Part shown: positions 1 to 9,112 of the stretch, in pieces | How positions within the stretch are numbered: position 1 is the stretch's first letter | Layout of the letters: every line of letters begins with the position of its first letter | Source of the DNA: Pedobacter cryotolerans | GTDB taxonomy: Bacteria > Bacteroidota > Bacteroidia > Sphingobacteriales > Sphingobacteriaceae | Length of the DNA: 64,000 bases | Direction: 5' to 3' | Assembly (NCBI RefSeq): GCF_005116475.1 | Contig: NZ_SWBO01000002.1 | Span: forward strand, 17,257 to 81,256 | Program-made: the position numbers and the translations under genes | Notes under the pieces: model-generated | Database searches by the model: none | Seen by the model: only the letters and a program-made list of their open reading frames with translations | What the model was told of the DNA's origin: nothing

Positions 1-461
1 GTAAAAACATTAGTTAATGATGAGGATGGAATTTGAGGTAAGTTTTCGGCGCTAATGGTGCTGATAGAAGCTGTAACTTCTCTCTTTTTTCTTACCCCAA
101 ATGGGATATATACCAAGTCATCGTCTCCAGCATCTATTAATGATTTTGCTAAAGTAATGGAAACATTATTCACTTCGCCAGCTGGCTTATAAACTGTACC
201 GTAACCAATCATTTTAAAAACCAATACATCACTTGTAGAGGTTTCAATGGTATATTCGCCATTGGCATTGGTATTTACTGTTCTATTTTTTTTATCTTCT
301 TGAATAGAAATAGCCACACCAGGTAATGGATTTTTATCCTGATCAATTACTTTTCCTTTAATGGTAATTTGTTCATCGGGGTTTTGTTGCCCATAAACAT
401 GCAGTACAGCCATCCATAAAAATAGCAGACATACGATATATTTTGATTTTGATAATTTCAT
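1..461 (-). CDS. SusC/RagA-type TonB-dependent outer-membrane receptor, N-terminal part (cut by window edge)
   Basis: The reading frame starts at the ATG at 461-459 and runs open off the left edge, so about the first 153 residues are present. It begins with a signal peptide (MKLSKSKYIVCLLFLWMAV...VYGQQ). A carboxypeptidase-regulatory-like beta-sandwich follows (GKVIDQDKNPLPGVAISIQE, then a GEYTI strand), and then the start of the plug domain (VTASISTISAENLPQIPSSS). The segment where SusC proteins usually carry DEVVVVGYGTQKK reads DDLVYIPFGVRKKREVTA, a divergent TonB-box region. It starts 38 bases after the SusD gene at 500-2221, so it is probably the SusC of a second SusC/SusD pair transcribed with the first. 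Such receptors import oligosaccharides across the outer membrane with TonB energy. The family is clear; the substrate is unknown. Confidence 0.88.
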   Translation of the reverse strand, partial: MKLSKSKYIVCLLFLWMAVLHVYGQQNPDEQITIKGKVIDQDKNPLPGVAISIQEDKKNRTVNTNANGEYTIETSTSDVLVFKMIGYGTVYKPAGEVNNVSITLAKSLIDAGDDDLVYIPFGVRKKREVTASISTISAENLPQIPSSSLTNVF

Positions 462-499
462 AATTGAATAAAATCTTATTGCGTAATTGAATAGACAGC

Positions 500-2221
500 T
501 TACTCCCAACCAGGATTTTGAGTTAATACTCCTTTACTTTTAAAAATCTCTGGGCGAGGAATTGGGTAAAGGTTTTGGCGCTCATTCCATGTTTTTTGGA
601 AATTGTTACCTAAAGTGAATACAGTGTAAGTGAAAGACCCATTGCTGTTTCTAAACACATCCATTCCTTTCATAGGCACACCAATAGTAGTTGCGCCAAT
701 TTTCCAGCGCATAATATCGTACCAACGGTGATCTTCAAAAGCCAATTCAATAGCACGCTCATGTCTAATTGCTTCACGCATTTCTGCTGTAGTCATGTTG
801 TCTTTTAAACCATAGCCATAAACTCCAGTACCACGAGCAATACCTGCTCTTTGGCGAATAAGTACTAGCGCATTGTAAACGCTAGCATCTGGCGCTGATA
901 AAAATTCATTTTGTGCCTCTGCATAATTTAATAAAACTTCCGCATAGCGGAAATAAATGTAATTGAGCAAGGTGGTACTGCCACCAACAGTTCTATAAAC
1001 TTCTGGCCAGTATTTTTTACAATAATATCTTGTTGCTGTATAGGTGATATTTCTCGGATCCCAATCTACACCATAACTTAAGTTTGGCGCTGTACCTGTT
1101 GCCCACATTTGGATTCTTCTTCCCTGCCAAGGTAAATCGTTATAAATAATATTGGCATAAAAACGTGGCTCTCTACCTACATACGGAGTTGCTGCATTGT
1201 AACCAGATGTTGGGTCTGTAATTGGCTTTCCATTAGCCATTTCATACATATCTACGTGGTTTTGTGTTGGGTTCATTTGGCCTTGTGCACCTCCAGAACC
1301 TGGAGACATCGAAAAATCCTGCATCATTTCTCCAGCTAAAGGGGTATTACCTTTAATTCTGATCATGATGTATTCTGGCGAGTTTGGAACGTTTAAAATA
1401 TCTGCATAAGTTGGTTGTAATGCATATCTACCATCCATTAATACCAAAGATGCATCAGCCGCTGCTTTCCATTTTGCTTTATCACTCGATGGATTATTTA
1501 AAGGACTGGCTGCATAAAGTAATACACGAGCTTTTAAAGCTTGTGCCGCTCCAATTGTTGGCCTGCCATAGTTAGATGTGCTATAATCTTCGTCATTTCC
1601 TAATTTAGTTACCGCTACTTCTAAATCTGCCAATATATAATCTGTAATTTCTTGAAAGGTTTTTCTTGGCAAGTTGATGTCTTCATTTACTTCATAAACC
1701 TTATCAATTAATGGTACACCACCAAATCTTTTGGTTAGTTCGAAATAAGACATGGCACGAATAAATCGCATTTCTCCTTCAACACGTTTAGGATCGAAAA
1801 TTGGAACAGTTGCGTTTGGAGAAGGTGGAACATCATTGATTTTAGCCAACATTTTATTGGTAATGGCTATGCCTTTATACATTCTTTCCCAGATATCTCC
1901 AATATCATTTAAAGAGGCTTGTGTAGAATGCTCGTGGTACAAACCACGATTTAATGAAGTAACTGTTCCTTCTGAATTACCAGAAACTGCCTCATCTGAA
2001 GCTTGAGCCACACAACCCCGGTGATCGTTAAAGCGTACATATTTATGGATAAGATAGTTATAAGCGTTATCTGCAAATCTTGCAGCCAGTGCAGGGTTAG
2101 CGAAAATTTCTTCCTCGCTAATGGCTACACCTGGTGTTCTTTCTAAAAAGTCTTTTTTGCAAGATACAAAGCCGACAGTAATTAAAAAGACTAGTATAGT
2201 TTTGATATATTTTTTCATCAT
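500..2221 (-). CDS. SusD/RagB-family nutrient-binding lipoprotein
   Basis: This 573-residue protein has a lipoprotein signal (MMKKYIKTILVFLITVGFVSCKKD, with Cys21-22 as the lipidation site) followed by the helical TPR-rich SusD fold. Characteristic stretches are EGEMRFIRAMSYFELTKRFG near residue 150, then YFRYAEVLLNYAEAQNE, and finally RHERAIELAFEDHRWYDIMR near the C-terminus, which ends in NLYPIPRPEI and NPGWE as SusD proteins do. It lies one base after the SusC stop codon at 2223, so the two are co-transcribed and probably translationally coupled. SusD proteins sit on the cell surface as the lid of the SusC transporter and bind glycan. Two ATG codons stand in tandem (2221 and 2218); either could be the start. 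The nearby PL6 lyase suggests a uronic-acid-containing polysaccharide, which is inference. Confidence 0.96.
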   Translation of the reverse strand: MMKKYIKTILVFLITVGFVSCKKDFLERTPGVAISEEEIFANPALAARFADNAYNYLIHKYVRFNDHRGCVAQASDEAVSGNSEGTVTSLNRGLYHEHSTQASLNDIGDIWERMYKGIAITNKMLAKINDVPPSPNATVPIFDPKRVEGEMRFIRAMSYFELTKRFGGVPLIDKVYEVNEDINLPRKTFQEITDYILADLEVAVTKLGNDEDYSTSNYGRPTIGAAQALKARVLLYAASPLNNPSSDKAKWKAAADASLVLMDGRYALQPTYADILNVPNSPEYIMIRIKGNTPLAGEMMQDFSMSPGSGGAQGQMNPTQNHVDMYEMANGKPITDPTSGYNAATPYVGREPRFYANIIYNDLPWQGRRIQMWATGTAPNLSYGVDWDPRNITYTATRYYCKKYWPEVYRTVGGSTTLLNYIYFRYAEVLLNYAEAQNEFLSAPDASVYNALVLIRQRAGIARGTGVYGYGLKDNMTTAEMREAIRHERAIELAFEDHRWYDIMRWKIGATTIGVPMKGMDVFRNSNGSFTYTVFTLGNNFQKTWNERQNLYPIPRPEIFKSKGVLTQNPGWE

Positions 2222-2222
2222 T

Positions 2223-5200
2223 TTAGAAATTAATGTTTAATCCAAAATTGTAAACTCTTGAAGATGGATAAAGCGATTGAAGAGGAAAGGTCTGATTGAC
2301 CACATTCAAGTTTTCAGGATCTAAGTACATTTTGAATTTTGTCCAGGTATACAAGTTTTGTCCATTCATAAAAACCCTAATGTTGCTTAATTTTAAAGCC
2401 GTAGACCAAGCTTTAGGCAAATTATAAGCAACTTCTACGTTCCTGATTTTTAGGTAAGCAGCATTTTGTAAGGTAAAATCGTTTAAAGCATAATTTAACG
2501 ATGCCGTACCTCTAGAGTGCAAAGCTGGCCAAGTTGCCGTTGCTGGATTTTCTGGCGTCCAAGCGTTTAACATAAAAGGGTACATTTGCTGACCATTGTT
2601 TTGCTCTGATAAAATTACATTTGAGCTTACATTTGCAGCGCCTTGAAACATTACCGATAAAGTAAGACCTTTAAAGGCAACCCTTGGTGTAAAACTATAA
2701 ACGTACTCTGGGTTGTTGGTATAACCGATTGAGGTTTGATCTAAAGTTGTAATGAGCCCATCACCATCTAAATCTAACATTTTTAAATCTCCAGGTATCG
2801 GATTAAAACCTTGCTGTTTTGGCGAAGCATCAATATCTGCTTGAGAAGCATAAAAACCATCAGTTTTATAACCAATAAACTGACCAACACTTTTACCCTT
2901 TCTGGCATCTCTATCTGGCAAACCATCTGGTTCATCGTTTTCTACAATTCTATTTTTAGCGTAGCCTACTTGTGCATTTAAACCAATAGACACCTGCCCA
3001 ACTACTGCTTGATAATCTAACTCAACCTCGTAACCTTTGTTATAAACCTCCCCAACATTTAAACGCGGATAGGCATGACCAAAAAGTTCTAAACCACTTA
3101 GTGCATTGGTTAAAATATCTTTACGGGTTTCGTCAAATAAATCAACAGTAACTTTAAATCTATCTTTAAACAACCTTGCTTCTAAGCCAATGTTTCTTTT
3201 ATAGCCAGTTTCCCAAGTCACTAAATCATTTCCTAATGCATTAGGTGGCAACCAAATAGTTGGATAATTTGTGATTGATAAAGGATTTCCAAATGGCGCT
3301 AAAAAGCCCTCGCCAGAAGTACCGTTTGTAGTTCCGTTTGCATAGGCTGTTAAAAATAGAAAACGCTGATCTGCAATTCGATCATTTCCTACCAAACCAT
3401 AACTACCTCTTACTTTTAAATAAGTTAAGGTATTGTTTTTCCTAAAGAAAGGCTCGTTTGTAACAGTCCATCCTGCCGATACCGATGGGAACAACCCATA
3501 TCTTAAACCAGGTGCAAAATTTTCTGAACCATTATAAGTTCCATTTACCTCAACAATGTAACGGCTATCATATTCGTAAAAGAAACGTGCGGCCAAACCC
3601 TGTGCTGCTCTTGGTGGTGCACTAAATGAATTATCGCCTGTGGTTCGAATAAGTTCTCTCCTACCTAACAACATCCCGTTAACACTGTGTTTACCAAAAG
3701 TACGTGTATAGTTAAAAGAGGTTTGGATGTTCATATTGGTGCTACCAGAAGTTACCCCGCCATTTACTACTGCACCTAAAGGCTCATCTCGGTTACGGGT
3801 ATCGGTTGATAAGGTTGCCTCTCTAGTAACTGGATTAAAAACCCATGCTGCCCAGTTGGCATTTCTTCTCTCCACATTGTTGTAGTAAGAATCGTAACCA
3901 AAAATGGTTTTAAACGTTAAACCTTTAGTTACAAAATCTAATTTGTAATCTAAATTAAAAGTACTTTCTATGGTATTGATATCATCGTTACGTGTGCCAT
4001 AACGTGTTAAAATGGCAAATGGGTTCCAAATGTTTGTACCAACGTTCGGGTTTGCTGTAATTCTTCCATCGGGCAACGTAACCGGATAAGCATAAGCAGG
4101 CACTTGCAAAATACGAGAAATCATCCCCTCAATTGTATCATACGAAAAAGCTGAGGCAGACAATAAACCAGATGGTTGATAACGGTTGGCAAAACGACCA
4201 CCTAGTTTAATTCCTACGGTTAAATCTTTGCTCAATGTTAAATCAACATTTGACCTAAAATTGTATCTACTGTAATTGGGTACAGTATTGATGCCATAAG
4301 GCGAATCAAATTTTTTGAAAATACCATCTTGAAAAGAATATCCAGCCGAAACAAAATATTTTGCAATTTTAGTACCACCATTAATGTTAATGTTGTGTTG
4401 GGTTTGAGAATAATATTTCTTGGTTAAATAATCAAACCACTGCACATCTGGGTATCCAATTGGATCAGATTTATCGGCAAATTTTTGTATGGCTTCATCA
4501 GAAAATGGAGCCGCCTTTCCATCATTTAAATAGGATCTATTTAACAATTTTGCATTCTCTAAGGCTGGCAAACCAACCGCTAAACCCGTGTAAGTTTGTG
4601 CTGCAAGATTACCTGTGTATGTTACACGTGGTTTACCAATTTTACCAACTTTGGTGGTAATTACGATAACGCCATTTGCTCCTTTTAAACCATAAATTGC
4701 TGTAGATGCAGCATCTTTTAATATCGATACTGTTTCAATTTCATTCGGATCTACATCTGCAAAGCTTGGGCGTTCAATACCATCAACAACAACAATTGCC
4801 GAAGCAGAAGCTGAGTTTAGTGTGGCAATACCTCTAATTCTAATGGTAGAAGCATCTGCTCCGGGCTGGCCACTTGTTTGAACTGCAATTAAACCCGGCA
4901 ACCTACCAATTAAACTATTGGTTGGATTTGGGGTTGGAGATTTTAAAATGTCTTCTGAACTAATTTGAGAAATTGCTGCGGTAACACTGGCTTTTTTCTG
5001 TGTTCCATAACCTACAACAATTACCTCATCCAATCCTTTTGCATCTTCTTCTAAAGTAACTTGAATGGTTGTTCTTCCTCTTAAAGCAACTTCTTGCTCT
5101 TTATAGCCAATACTCGTAATTACTAAAGTTGCCTGAGCATCTACATTACGCAAAGTAAATTTACCATCAACATCTGTTGATATGGCATTTTGAGTTCCTT

Positions 5201-5444
5201 TTACCTTAACACCAATGCCTGGTAATGGGTAACCTTTGGTATCTAAAACTACGCCGGTAACATCGGCAAAAAAAGATTTGGGTTGATTTACCCTCTTTTT
5301 TAACTTGATTGCAGATGTAGTTAGATAATTGAGCTTGATACTATGCTTAATAGTAATAGCTGAAGCACTAATTTGCAGAAACAAACACCATAGCAGTGTA
5401 ATTGAAATTTTCCGCAAAATTCTTTTTAATAGAATTTTCCTCAT
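2223..5444 (-). CDS. SusC/RagA-family TonB-linked outer-membrane transporter
   Basis: At 1073 residues this has the usual length for a SusC protein. After an N-terminal signal region comes a carboxypeptidase-regulatory-like domain (VTGVVLDTKGYPLPGIGVKV, about residues 62-130). The TonB box DEVIVVGYGTQKK follows at about 138-150, then the plug with SLIGRLPGLIAVQTSGQPG, IRIRGIATLNS and VVVDGIERP, and finally a 22-strand barrel with a C-terminal aromatic residue (GLNINF). The signal region is long, and hydrophobic residues 14-30 (ITLLWCLFLQISASAI) suggest cleavage after ASA. It is the first structural gene after the sensor/regulator at 5742-7664, which is on the same strand 297 bases upstream. 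Role: TonB-driven import of an oligosaccharide, paired with the SusD that follows. Confidence 0.96.
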   Translation of the reverse strand: MRKILLKRILRKISITLLWCLFLQISASAITIKHSIKLNYLTTSAIKLKKRVNQPKSFFADVTGVVLDTKGYPLPGIGVKVKGTQNAISTDVDGKFTLRNVDAQATLVITSIGYKEQEVALRGRTTIQVTLEEDAKGLDEVIVVGYGTQKKASVTAAISQISSEDILKSPTPNPTNSLIGRLPGLIAVQTSGQPGADASTIRIRGIATLNSASASAIVVVDGIERPSFADVDPNEIETVSILKDAASTAIYGLKGANGVIVITTKVGKIGKPRVTYTGNLAAQTYTGLAVGLPALENAKLLNRSYLNDGKAAPFSDEAIQKFADKSDPIGYPDVQWFDYLTKKYYSQTQHNININGGTKIAKYFVSAGYSFQDGIFKKFDSPYGINTVPNYSRYNFRSNVDLTLSKDLTVGIKLGGRFANRYQPSGLLSASAFSYDTIEGMISRILQVPAYAYPVTLPDGRITANPNVGTNIWNPFAILTRYGTRNDDINTIESTFNLDYKLDFVTKGLTFKTIFGYDSYYNNVERRNANWAAWVFNPVTREATLSTDTRNRDEPLGAVVNGGVTSGSTNMNIQTSFNYTRTFGKHSVNGMLLGRRELIRTTGDNSFSAPPRAAQGLAARFFYEYDSRYIVEVNGTYNGSENFAPGLRYGLFPSVSAGWTVTNEPFFRKNNTLTYLKVRGSYGLVGNDRIADQRFLFLTAYANGTTNGTSGEGFLAPFGNPLSITNYPTIWLPPNALGNDLVTWETGYKRNIGLEARLFKDRFKVTVDLFDETRKDILTNALSGLELFGHAYPRLNVGEVYNKGYEVELDYQAVVGQVSIGLNAQVGYAKNRIVENDEPDGLPDRDARKGKSVGQFIGYKTDGFYASQADIDASPKQQGFNPIPGDLKMLDLDGDGLITTLDQTSIGYTNNPEYVYSFTPRVAFKGLTLSVMFQGAANVSSNVILSEQNNGQQMYPFMLNAWTPENPATATWPALHSRGTASLNYALNDFTLQNAAYLKIRNVEVAYNLPKAWSTALKLSNIRVFMNGQNLYTWTKFKMYLDPENLNVVNQTFPLQSLYPSSRVYNFGLNINF

Positions 5445-5488
5445 ACAGTTTAATTTGGTTGATTAGTATTCCAAAATATTTGGTTTGG

Positions 5489-5520
5489 TAAATATAGAAT
5501 AATCACATTCGTATATGCAA
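5489..5520 (-). promoter_or_regulatory. Candidate Bacteroidota-type promoter for the SusC/SusD operon
   Basis: Read on the minus strand, a TTG at 5520-5518 is followed after 21 bases by TATATTTA at 5496-5489. This fits the phylum's -33 TTG / -7 TAnnTTTG pattern except for the last base. It would give a leader of roughly 35-40 bases before the SusC start at 5444. The rest of the 5445-5741 gap is AT-rich, with no open frame of note. Confidence 0.35.
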
Positions 5521-5741
5521 ATATTAATTTTCATAAATACCTGATATTTAATTAGTTATAAAGTTTTTAATACGCTTTATGCGCACTACTACTTTTCATT
5601 AAGTAATTGATTTACTTATACATAAGGTACGTTAAAAAAAAAGTGCTGATACGTTAAAATCACATTAAAAAAAAATGAAATATTTTTTAGAAAAACGATT
5701 AACTGAAGGCTTAAACATTGATTTTAGTTCTTTTGCAGCAG

Positions 5742-7664
5742 TTATTTATTAATGATGAGCTTGCTCCAACCAGATTTACCGCTGCCTTTAATGTCTTTTT
5801 TGCGATCTTCCATTACTTTTTTAACCTTCGAAGCGTAGGTCCAACAGGTACTTTGTCTTATTCCAATCCTTTCTGAAAGCTTATGAGAAGATATGGCACC
5901 TTTATGGTTGTACATTAAATAAACCAAATAAAAGGCCTTGTTAATTGGAATACGATTGTTTTCAAAAATGGTATCGTGTAAAACTGATTCTTCATAAGCA
6001 CATTTGGTGCACCTGCGATTAAATGGAACTTTACCGTTGCAATAGCTCGTATTGCTGCATTTGATACAGGCATAACCATTCTCCCATTTCATATCAGCTA
6101 AAAATTTATAACACGAATCTTTATCTGGATATTTTAAACTAAACTCTTCAAAATCAACCTCTGTTGCATTTACACGTGCTTCTCTTACCTTTTCTATATT
6201 TGTTTTTAGATTGATGTTATCTTTTTCCAGCAAAATATTCATCCTAGAAATCTCTTCAGCTTGATGCTCTAACAAAGTATTTTTTGATAAAAGTTCTTCG
6301 TTTTGATGTTCGATAGTAATATTTTTCTGCTGCAACTCGGCCGATTTTTGTTGCACCTCCTTTGTTCGCACTACTACTTTATCTTCTAATTCCTTATTAA
6401 TGTTATCTTTCAATTCTGCATTAACCTGCATTTGTTTGATGATTTGTTTGCGAGCATTTTCTTTTTTACGCCTTAAAATCCTTACCTGATCGCCAATGGC
6501 AAAAGATAAAAAAACCATCTCTAGTAAAAAGCCAAAGCTTAAACTGTAGTAACCAACAACATTGCCTATAAATAACCTAGACCAGCCTAAAATGTGTACA
6601 ATTTTGATGATAAAGCCGAGCGACAGAAAAAAGTAGCCCAAAACAAAAAACCTAGCGGGGCCATATTGTTTTTTCCACCAGATGTAAATACCAGTAAAAA
6701 AGCAAAGCGATAATGGAATAAACTCTAAAAATTTGTACTTGAACCAATCGGTGTTATAGAAAAGACAAACTAAAAAATAGATTAACCTGATTATAATTAG
6801 AAGGTTGATAACCGTATTAATTTTTGGAGCCTTTATTTTAACATGCAAAAGTTCTTTGGTAAAAATTAAGCCAAAAGTGCTTAAGAAAAAAAGCGAAACC
6901 CCATACGCATACTCGTTCCAAACAGGTTGGTTTGGCCATAGATATTGAAAAGCAATTCCATCGGTCGACATTTCGAACATTCCAACACTTAAAACATATA
7001 AAATGTAGAACAGATATTGCCGTCTTCGCACTGCTAAGAACATCAATAAATTATGGAAACTAAAAATTACAATCATGCCATAGAAAAAACCAAACATGAT
7101 GTATTCTGATAACGCATAACCGATAAACCTTTCTACTGTTCTAAAAACAATAATAACGTTTACCTGATCTTTAGATTCTACCCTGAAGTAATAAAAATAC
7201 TCTCCTTTTTTATCGGTATTAATTAAAAATTGGAAGTTTTTATGATGAAATGAGCGCTCTCTAAAGCTTAAATCGGCACCAGCCTTACTTTTAACATAAT
7301 TACCATTTTCGTCAGGCAAATACGCCTCCACATGATCAGTAATCTGATCGAAGAACTCGATAATAGCAGAGTGACCCAATTTTTCATTAAACCTAACTTT
7401 TATCCGATACCAATAAGCAGCCTTACGGTTATAGTTTTTAGGATAAAAATCTTTATTGGCAATAAACTTATCCTGATAAGCCGCACTTTTAACCTCTTCA
7501 ATCGTTAAATTTCGATTTATATCTTCTAAACAAACGATCTCTTTATTTACAAAAATATGTTCTTTTGTATTGGTATCTATATTAACAACTTGCTGTGCTA
7601 TAACCTGATGAGCACTAAAAAAAATAAAAAAGTAAACTAAACGGTTTATAACTTTTCTTAACAT
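5742..7664 (-). CDS. 7TMR-DISM membrane sensor fused to an IS1595-transposase-type zinc ribbon and HTH; likely PUL regulator
   Basis: This 640-residue protein has four parts. A signal peptide (1-24) precedes a 7TMR-DISMED2-like extracellular sandwich (about 30-175). Seven membrane segments follow at about 185-395. A long coiled coil covers about 400-500, with many KxxELxQKN-type heptads. The cytoplasmic tail carries a zinc ribbon with CIKC at 533-536 and CTKC at 552-555, then an ISXO2/IS1595-like HTH (NKAFYLVYLMYNHKGAISSH, then KLSERIGIRQSTCWTYASKV). The tail ends there, with no DDE transposase catalytic domain, and no histidine-kinase or LytTR domain replaces it. It lies upstream of and co-oriented with the SusC/SusD genes and divergent from the PL6 lyase. 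I infer a one-component membrane-bound regulator that senses a glycan product and binds DNA directly; no function has been shown here. Confidence 0.85.
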   Translation of the reverse strand: MLRKVINRLVYFFIFFSAHQVIAQQVVNIDTNTKEHIFVNKEIVCLEDINRNLTIEEVKSAAYQDKFIANKDFYPKNYNRKAAYWYRIKVRFNEKLGHSAIIEFFDQITDHVEAYLPDENGNYVKSKAGADLSFRERSFHHKNFQFLINTDKKGEYFYYFRVESKDQVNVIIVFRTVERFIGYALSEYIMFGFFYGMIVIFSFHNLLMFLAVRRRQYLFYILYVLSVGMFEMSTDGIAFQYLWPNQPVWNEYAYGVSLFFLSTFGLIFTKELLHVKIKAPKINTVINLLIIIRLIYFLVCLFYNTDWFKYKFLEFIPLSLCFFTGIYIWWKKQYGPARFFVLGYFFLSLGFIIKIVHILGWSRLFIGNVVGYYSLSFGFLLEMVFLSFAIGDQVRILRRKKENARKQIIKQMQVNAELKDNINKELEDKVVVRTKEVQQKSAELQQKNITIEHQNEELLSKNTLLEHQAEEISRMNILLEKDNINLKTNIEKVREARVNATEVDFEEFSLKYPDKDSCYKFLADMKWENGYACIKCSNTSYCNGKVPFNRRCTKCAYEESVLHDTIFENNRIPINKAFYLVYLMYNHKGAISSHKLSERIGIRQSTCWTYASKVKKVMEDRKKDIKGSGKSGWSKLIINK

Positions 7665-7774
7665 ATTAACTAATTTGTAAATTATAATCAGTTACTATAT
7701 TTAAAATATGGCTCATACCTGATGTTAAAAATGATTTGGTTTAAAACTGTTTAAATTTAGCACGAATAAATTGT

Positions 7775-7833
7775 TTGGTTCTTGAAAACAGTAACCAAGG
7801 CACCAAGCCGCGGTAAGTGTTTACAAGTGTAAA
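7775..7833. promoter_or_regulatory. Palindromes in the divergent regulator/lyase intergenic region
   Basis: The gap 7665-7929 between the sensor/regulator and the PL6 lyase contains TTGGTT-N12-AACCAA (7775-7798) and TTTACA-AG-TGTAAA (7820-7833). The second overlaps a direct repeat of AAGTGT. Either could be an operator for the divergent genes. They are short enough to occur by chance in AT-rich DNA. Confidence 0.25.
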
Positions 7834-7929
7834 TTGAACCTATCATTTTTAAACAGCTTCTTATTATTGATTAAATATATTAACAAAAAATTAAATACCT
7901 TACCCTATTGTTTAATATCATTATCAATT

Positions 7930-9102
7930 GTGAAAAAACTATTCATTTTCTTCCTGCTCATCAACAGCTATCAACTCGCTAGTGCCGCTAAATACAAGGT
8001 TAATTCTGCAGATGAACTAAAAAACTTAATGCCAAATTTATTACCTGGCGATGAAGTAATTATCGCTAATGGAAAATATATTAATTGGGCGGTAGAAATT
8101 ACATGCAATGGCACTAAAGCAAAACCAATTGTATTTAAGGCAGAAAATGTAGGTTCGGTTATTTTTTATGGCGAAACTCATCGAACTATTTTTAAAATTA
8201 CTGGTCATTACATTACCTTAAGTGGCTTAGTATTTAACCAATGTATTTTAACAAAAAAAGAAGGAAAAACCGCTGTGTTAATAGAAATGAGCAACACCAA
8301 AAACTGCATAATTACAAAATGTGTTTTTAAACAAAACAATTCAAAAATTCAGTATTCGCCTTTGGTAATTATAGCTGGTAATGGTTTTAAAAACAAAGTT
8401 GATCAATGTTTATTTGAACAAAACATCGATGTGCAAGACATACAGGTTAAAATAACAAAAGAAAGTGCCCCTCAGTTTTCTACTATCTCCTATAATATTT
8501 TTAAAAACAAACCAAAGGTTACGTGGCAAAATGGAAATGGTGGCGAATGTGTACAAATAGGTCAAGACCCCATTTTGTTAGGCAATATGGAAGCAAACAC
8601 ATTAGTTAGTCATAACAAATTTTACAACTGCGATGGTGAAAATGAAATTATCAGTAATAAAAGCAGTAAAAACACTTATTTAAGCAATTATTTTACAGAA
8701 TGTGATGGTGAGTTGGTTATGCGTGGAGGACATGATTGCATTATTAAAGGAAACATTTTTAACAGCGGTACTGGAGGAATCAGAATTAATGGAACTGGCC
8801 ATATCATCAGTAATAACAAAATTAAAAACATAAAAACAGCCATTAGGTTAATGTACGGAATGACAAAGGGTAAAAATGAAACTGGCTTTTATGTGGCGGC
8901 AAGTGATTGTATAATATCAAACAATAAAATAACCAATGCCCAAAATGGAATTTTAGTAGGTGATAATAAAAATGAAGATTGGACTGGCAAATTCGACACC
9001 AAGCGGTATCCATCACCCGTTATGCAAAACGTTGCACCATTTAACAATAAGTTAAATGGCAATGTGTTTAAAAATGTAAAGGCTACTGAAGTAATTCAAT
9101 AG
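7930..9102 (+). CDS. Polysaccharide lyase family 6 (chondroitinase-B/alginate-lyase-like), secreted
   Basis: This right-handed beta-helix enzyme has the PL6 core motifs GENEIISNKS, then GELVMRGGHDCIIKGN, then GGIRINGTGHIISNN. Lys244 in SNKS and Arg265 in VMRGGH (numbered from the GTG) match the catalytic Lys and Arg of chondroitinase B and alginate lyases of this family. The classical RHG reads RGG here. I prefer the GTG at 7930 because it gives a textbook signal peptide (KKLFIFFLLINSYQLASAA). The frame is also open from a TTG at 7834, which would add 32 residues and a second hydrophobic stretch. The product is about 390 residues. It lies divergent from the sensor/regulator and close to SusC/SusD, so it probably depolymerises the locus substrate by beta-elimination. 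Whether that is alginate or dermatan/chondroitin sulfate cannot be told from the sequence. Confidence 0.88.
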   Translation: MKKLFIFFLLINSYQLASAAKYKVNSADELKNLMPNLLPGDEVIIANGKYINWAVEITCNGTKAKPIVFKAENVGSVIFYGETHRTIFKITGHYITLSGLVFNQCILTKKEGKTAVLIEMSNTKNCIITKCVFKQNNSKIQYSPLVIIAGNGFKNKVDQCLFEQNIDVQDIQVKITKESAPQFSTISYNIFKNKPKVTWQNGNGGECVQIGQDPILLGNMEANTLVSHNKFYNCDGENEIISNKSSKNTYLSNYFTECDGELVMRGGHDCIIKGNIFNSGTGGIRINGTGHIISNNKIKNIKTAIRLMYGMTKGKNETGFYVAASDCIISNNKITNAQNGILVGDNKNEDWTGKFDTKRYPSPVMQNVAPFNNKLNGNVFKNVKATEVIQ

Positions 9103-9107
9103 CCTTT
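9078..9107 (+). terminator. Hairpin overlapping the lyase stop codon
   Basis: AAAGGCTA at 9078-9085 pairs with TAGCCTTT at 9100-9107. The stem overlaps the TAG stop, and a weak T-rich stretch follows. It probably terminates the lyase transcript and may also serve the convergent MaoC gene. Confidence 0.5.
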
Positions 9108-9112
9108 GTATT

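Noticed and set aside
5742..6200. Remnant of an IS1595-type insertion sequence
   Set aside because: The zinc ribbon and HTH are in one uninterrupted frame with the sensor, there is no DDE domain, and I see no terminal inverted repeats; a domesticated domain fits better.
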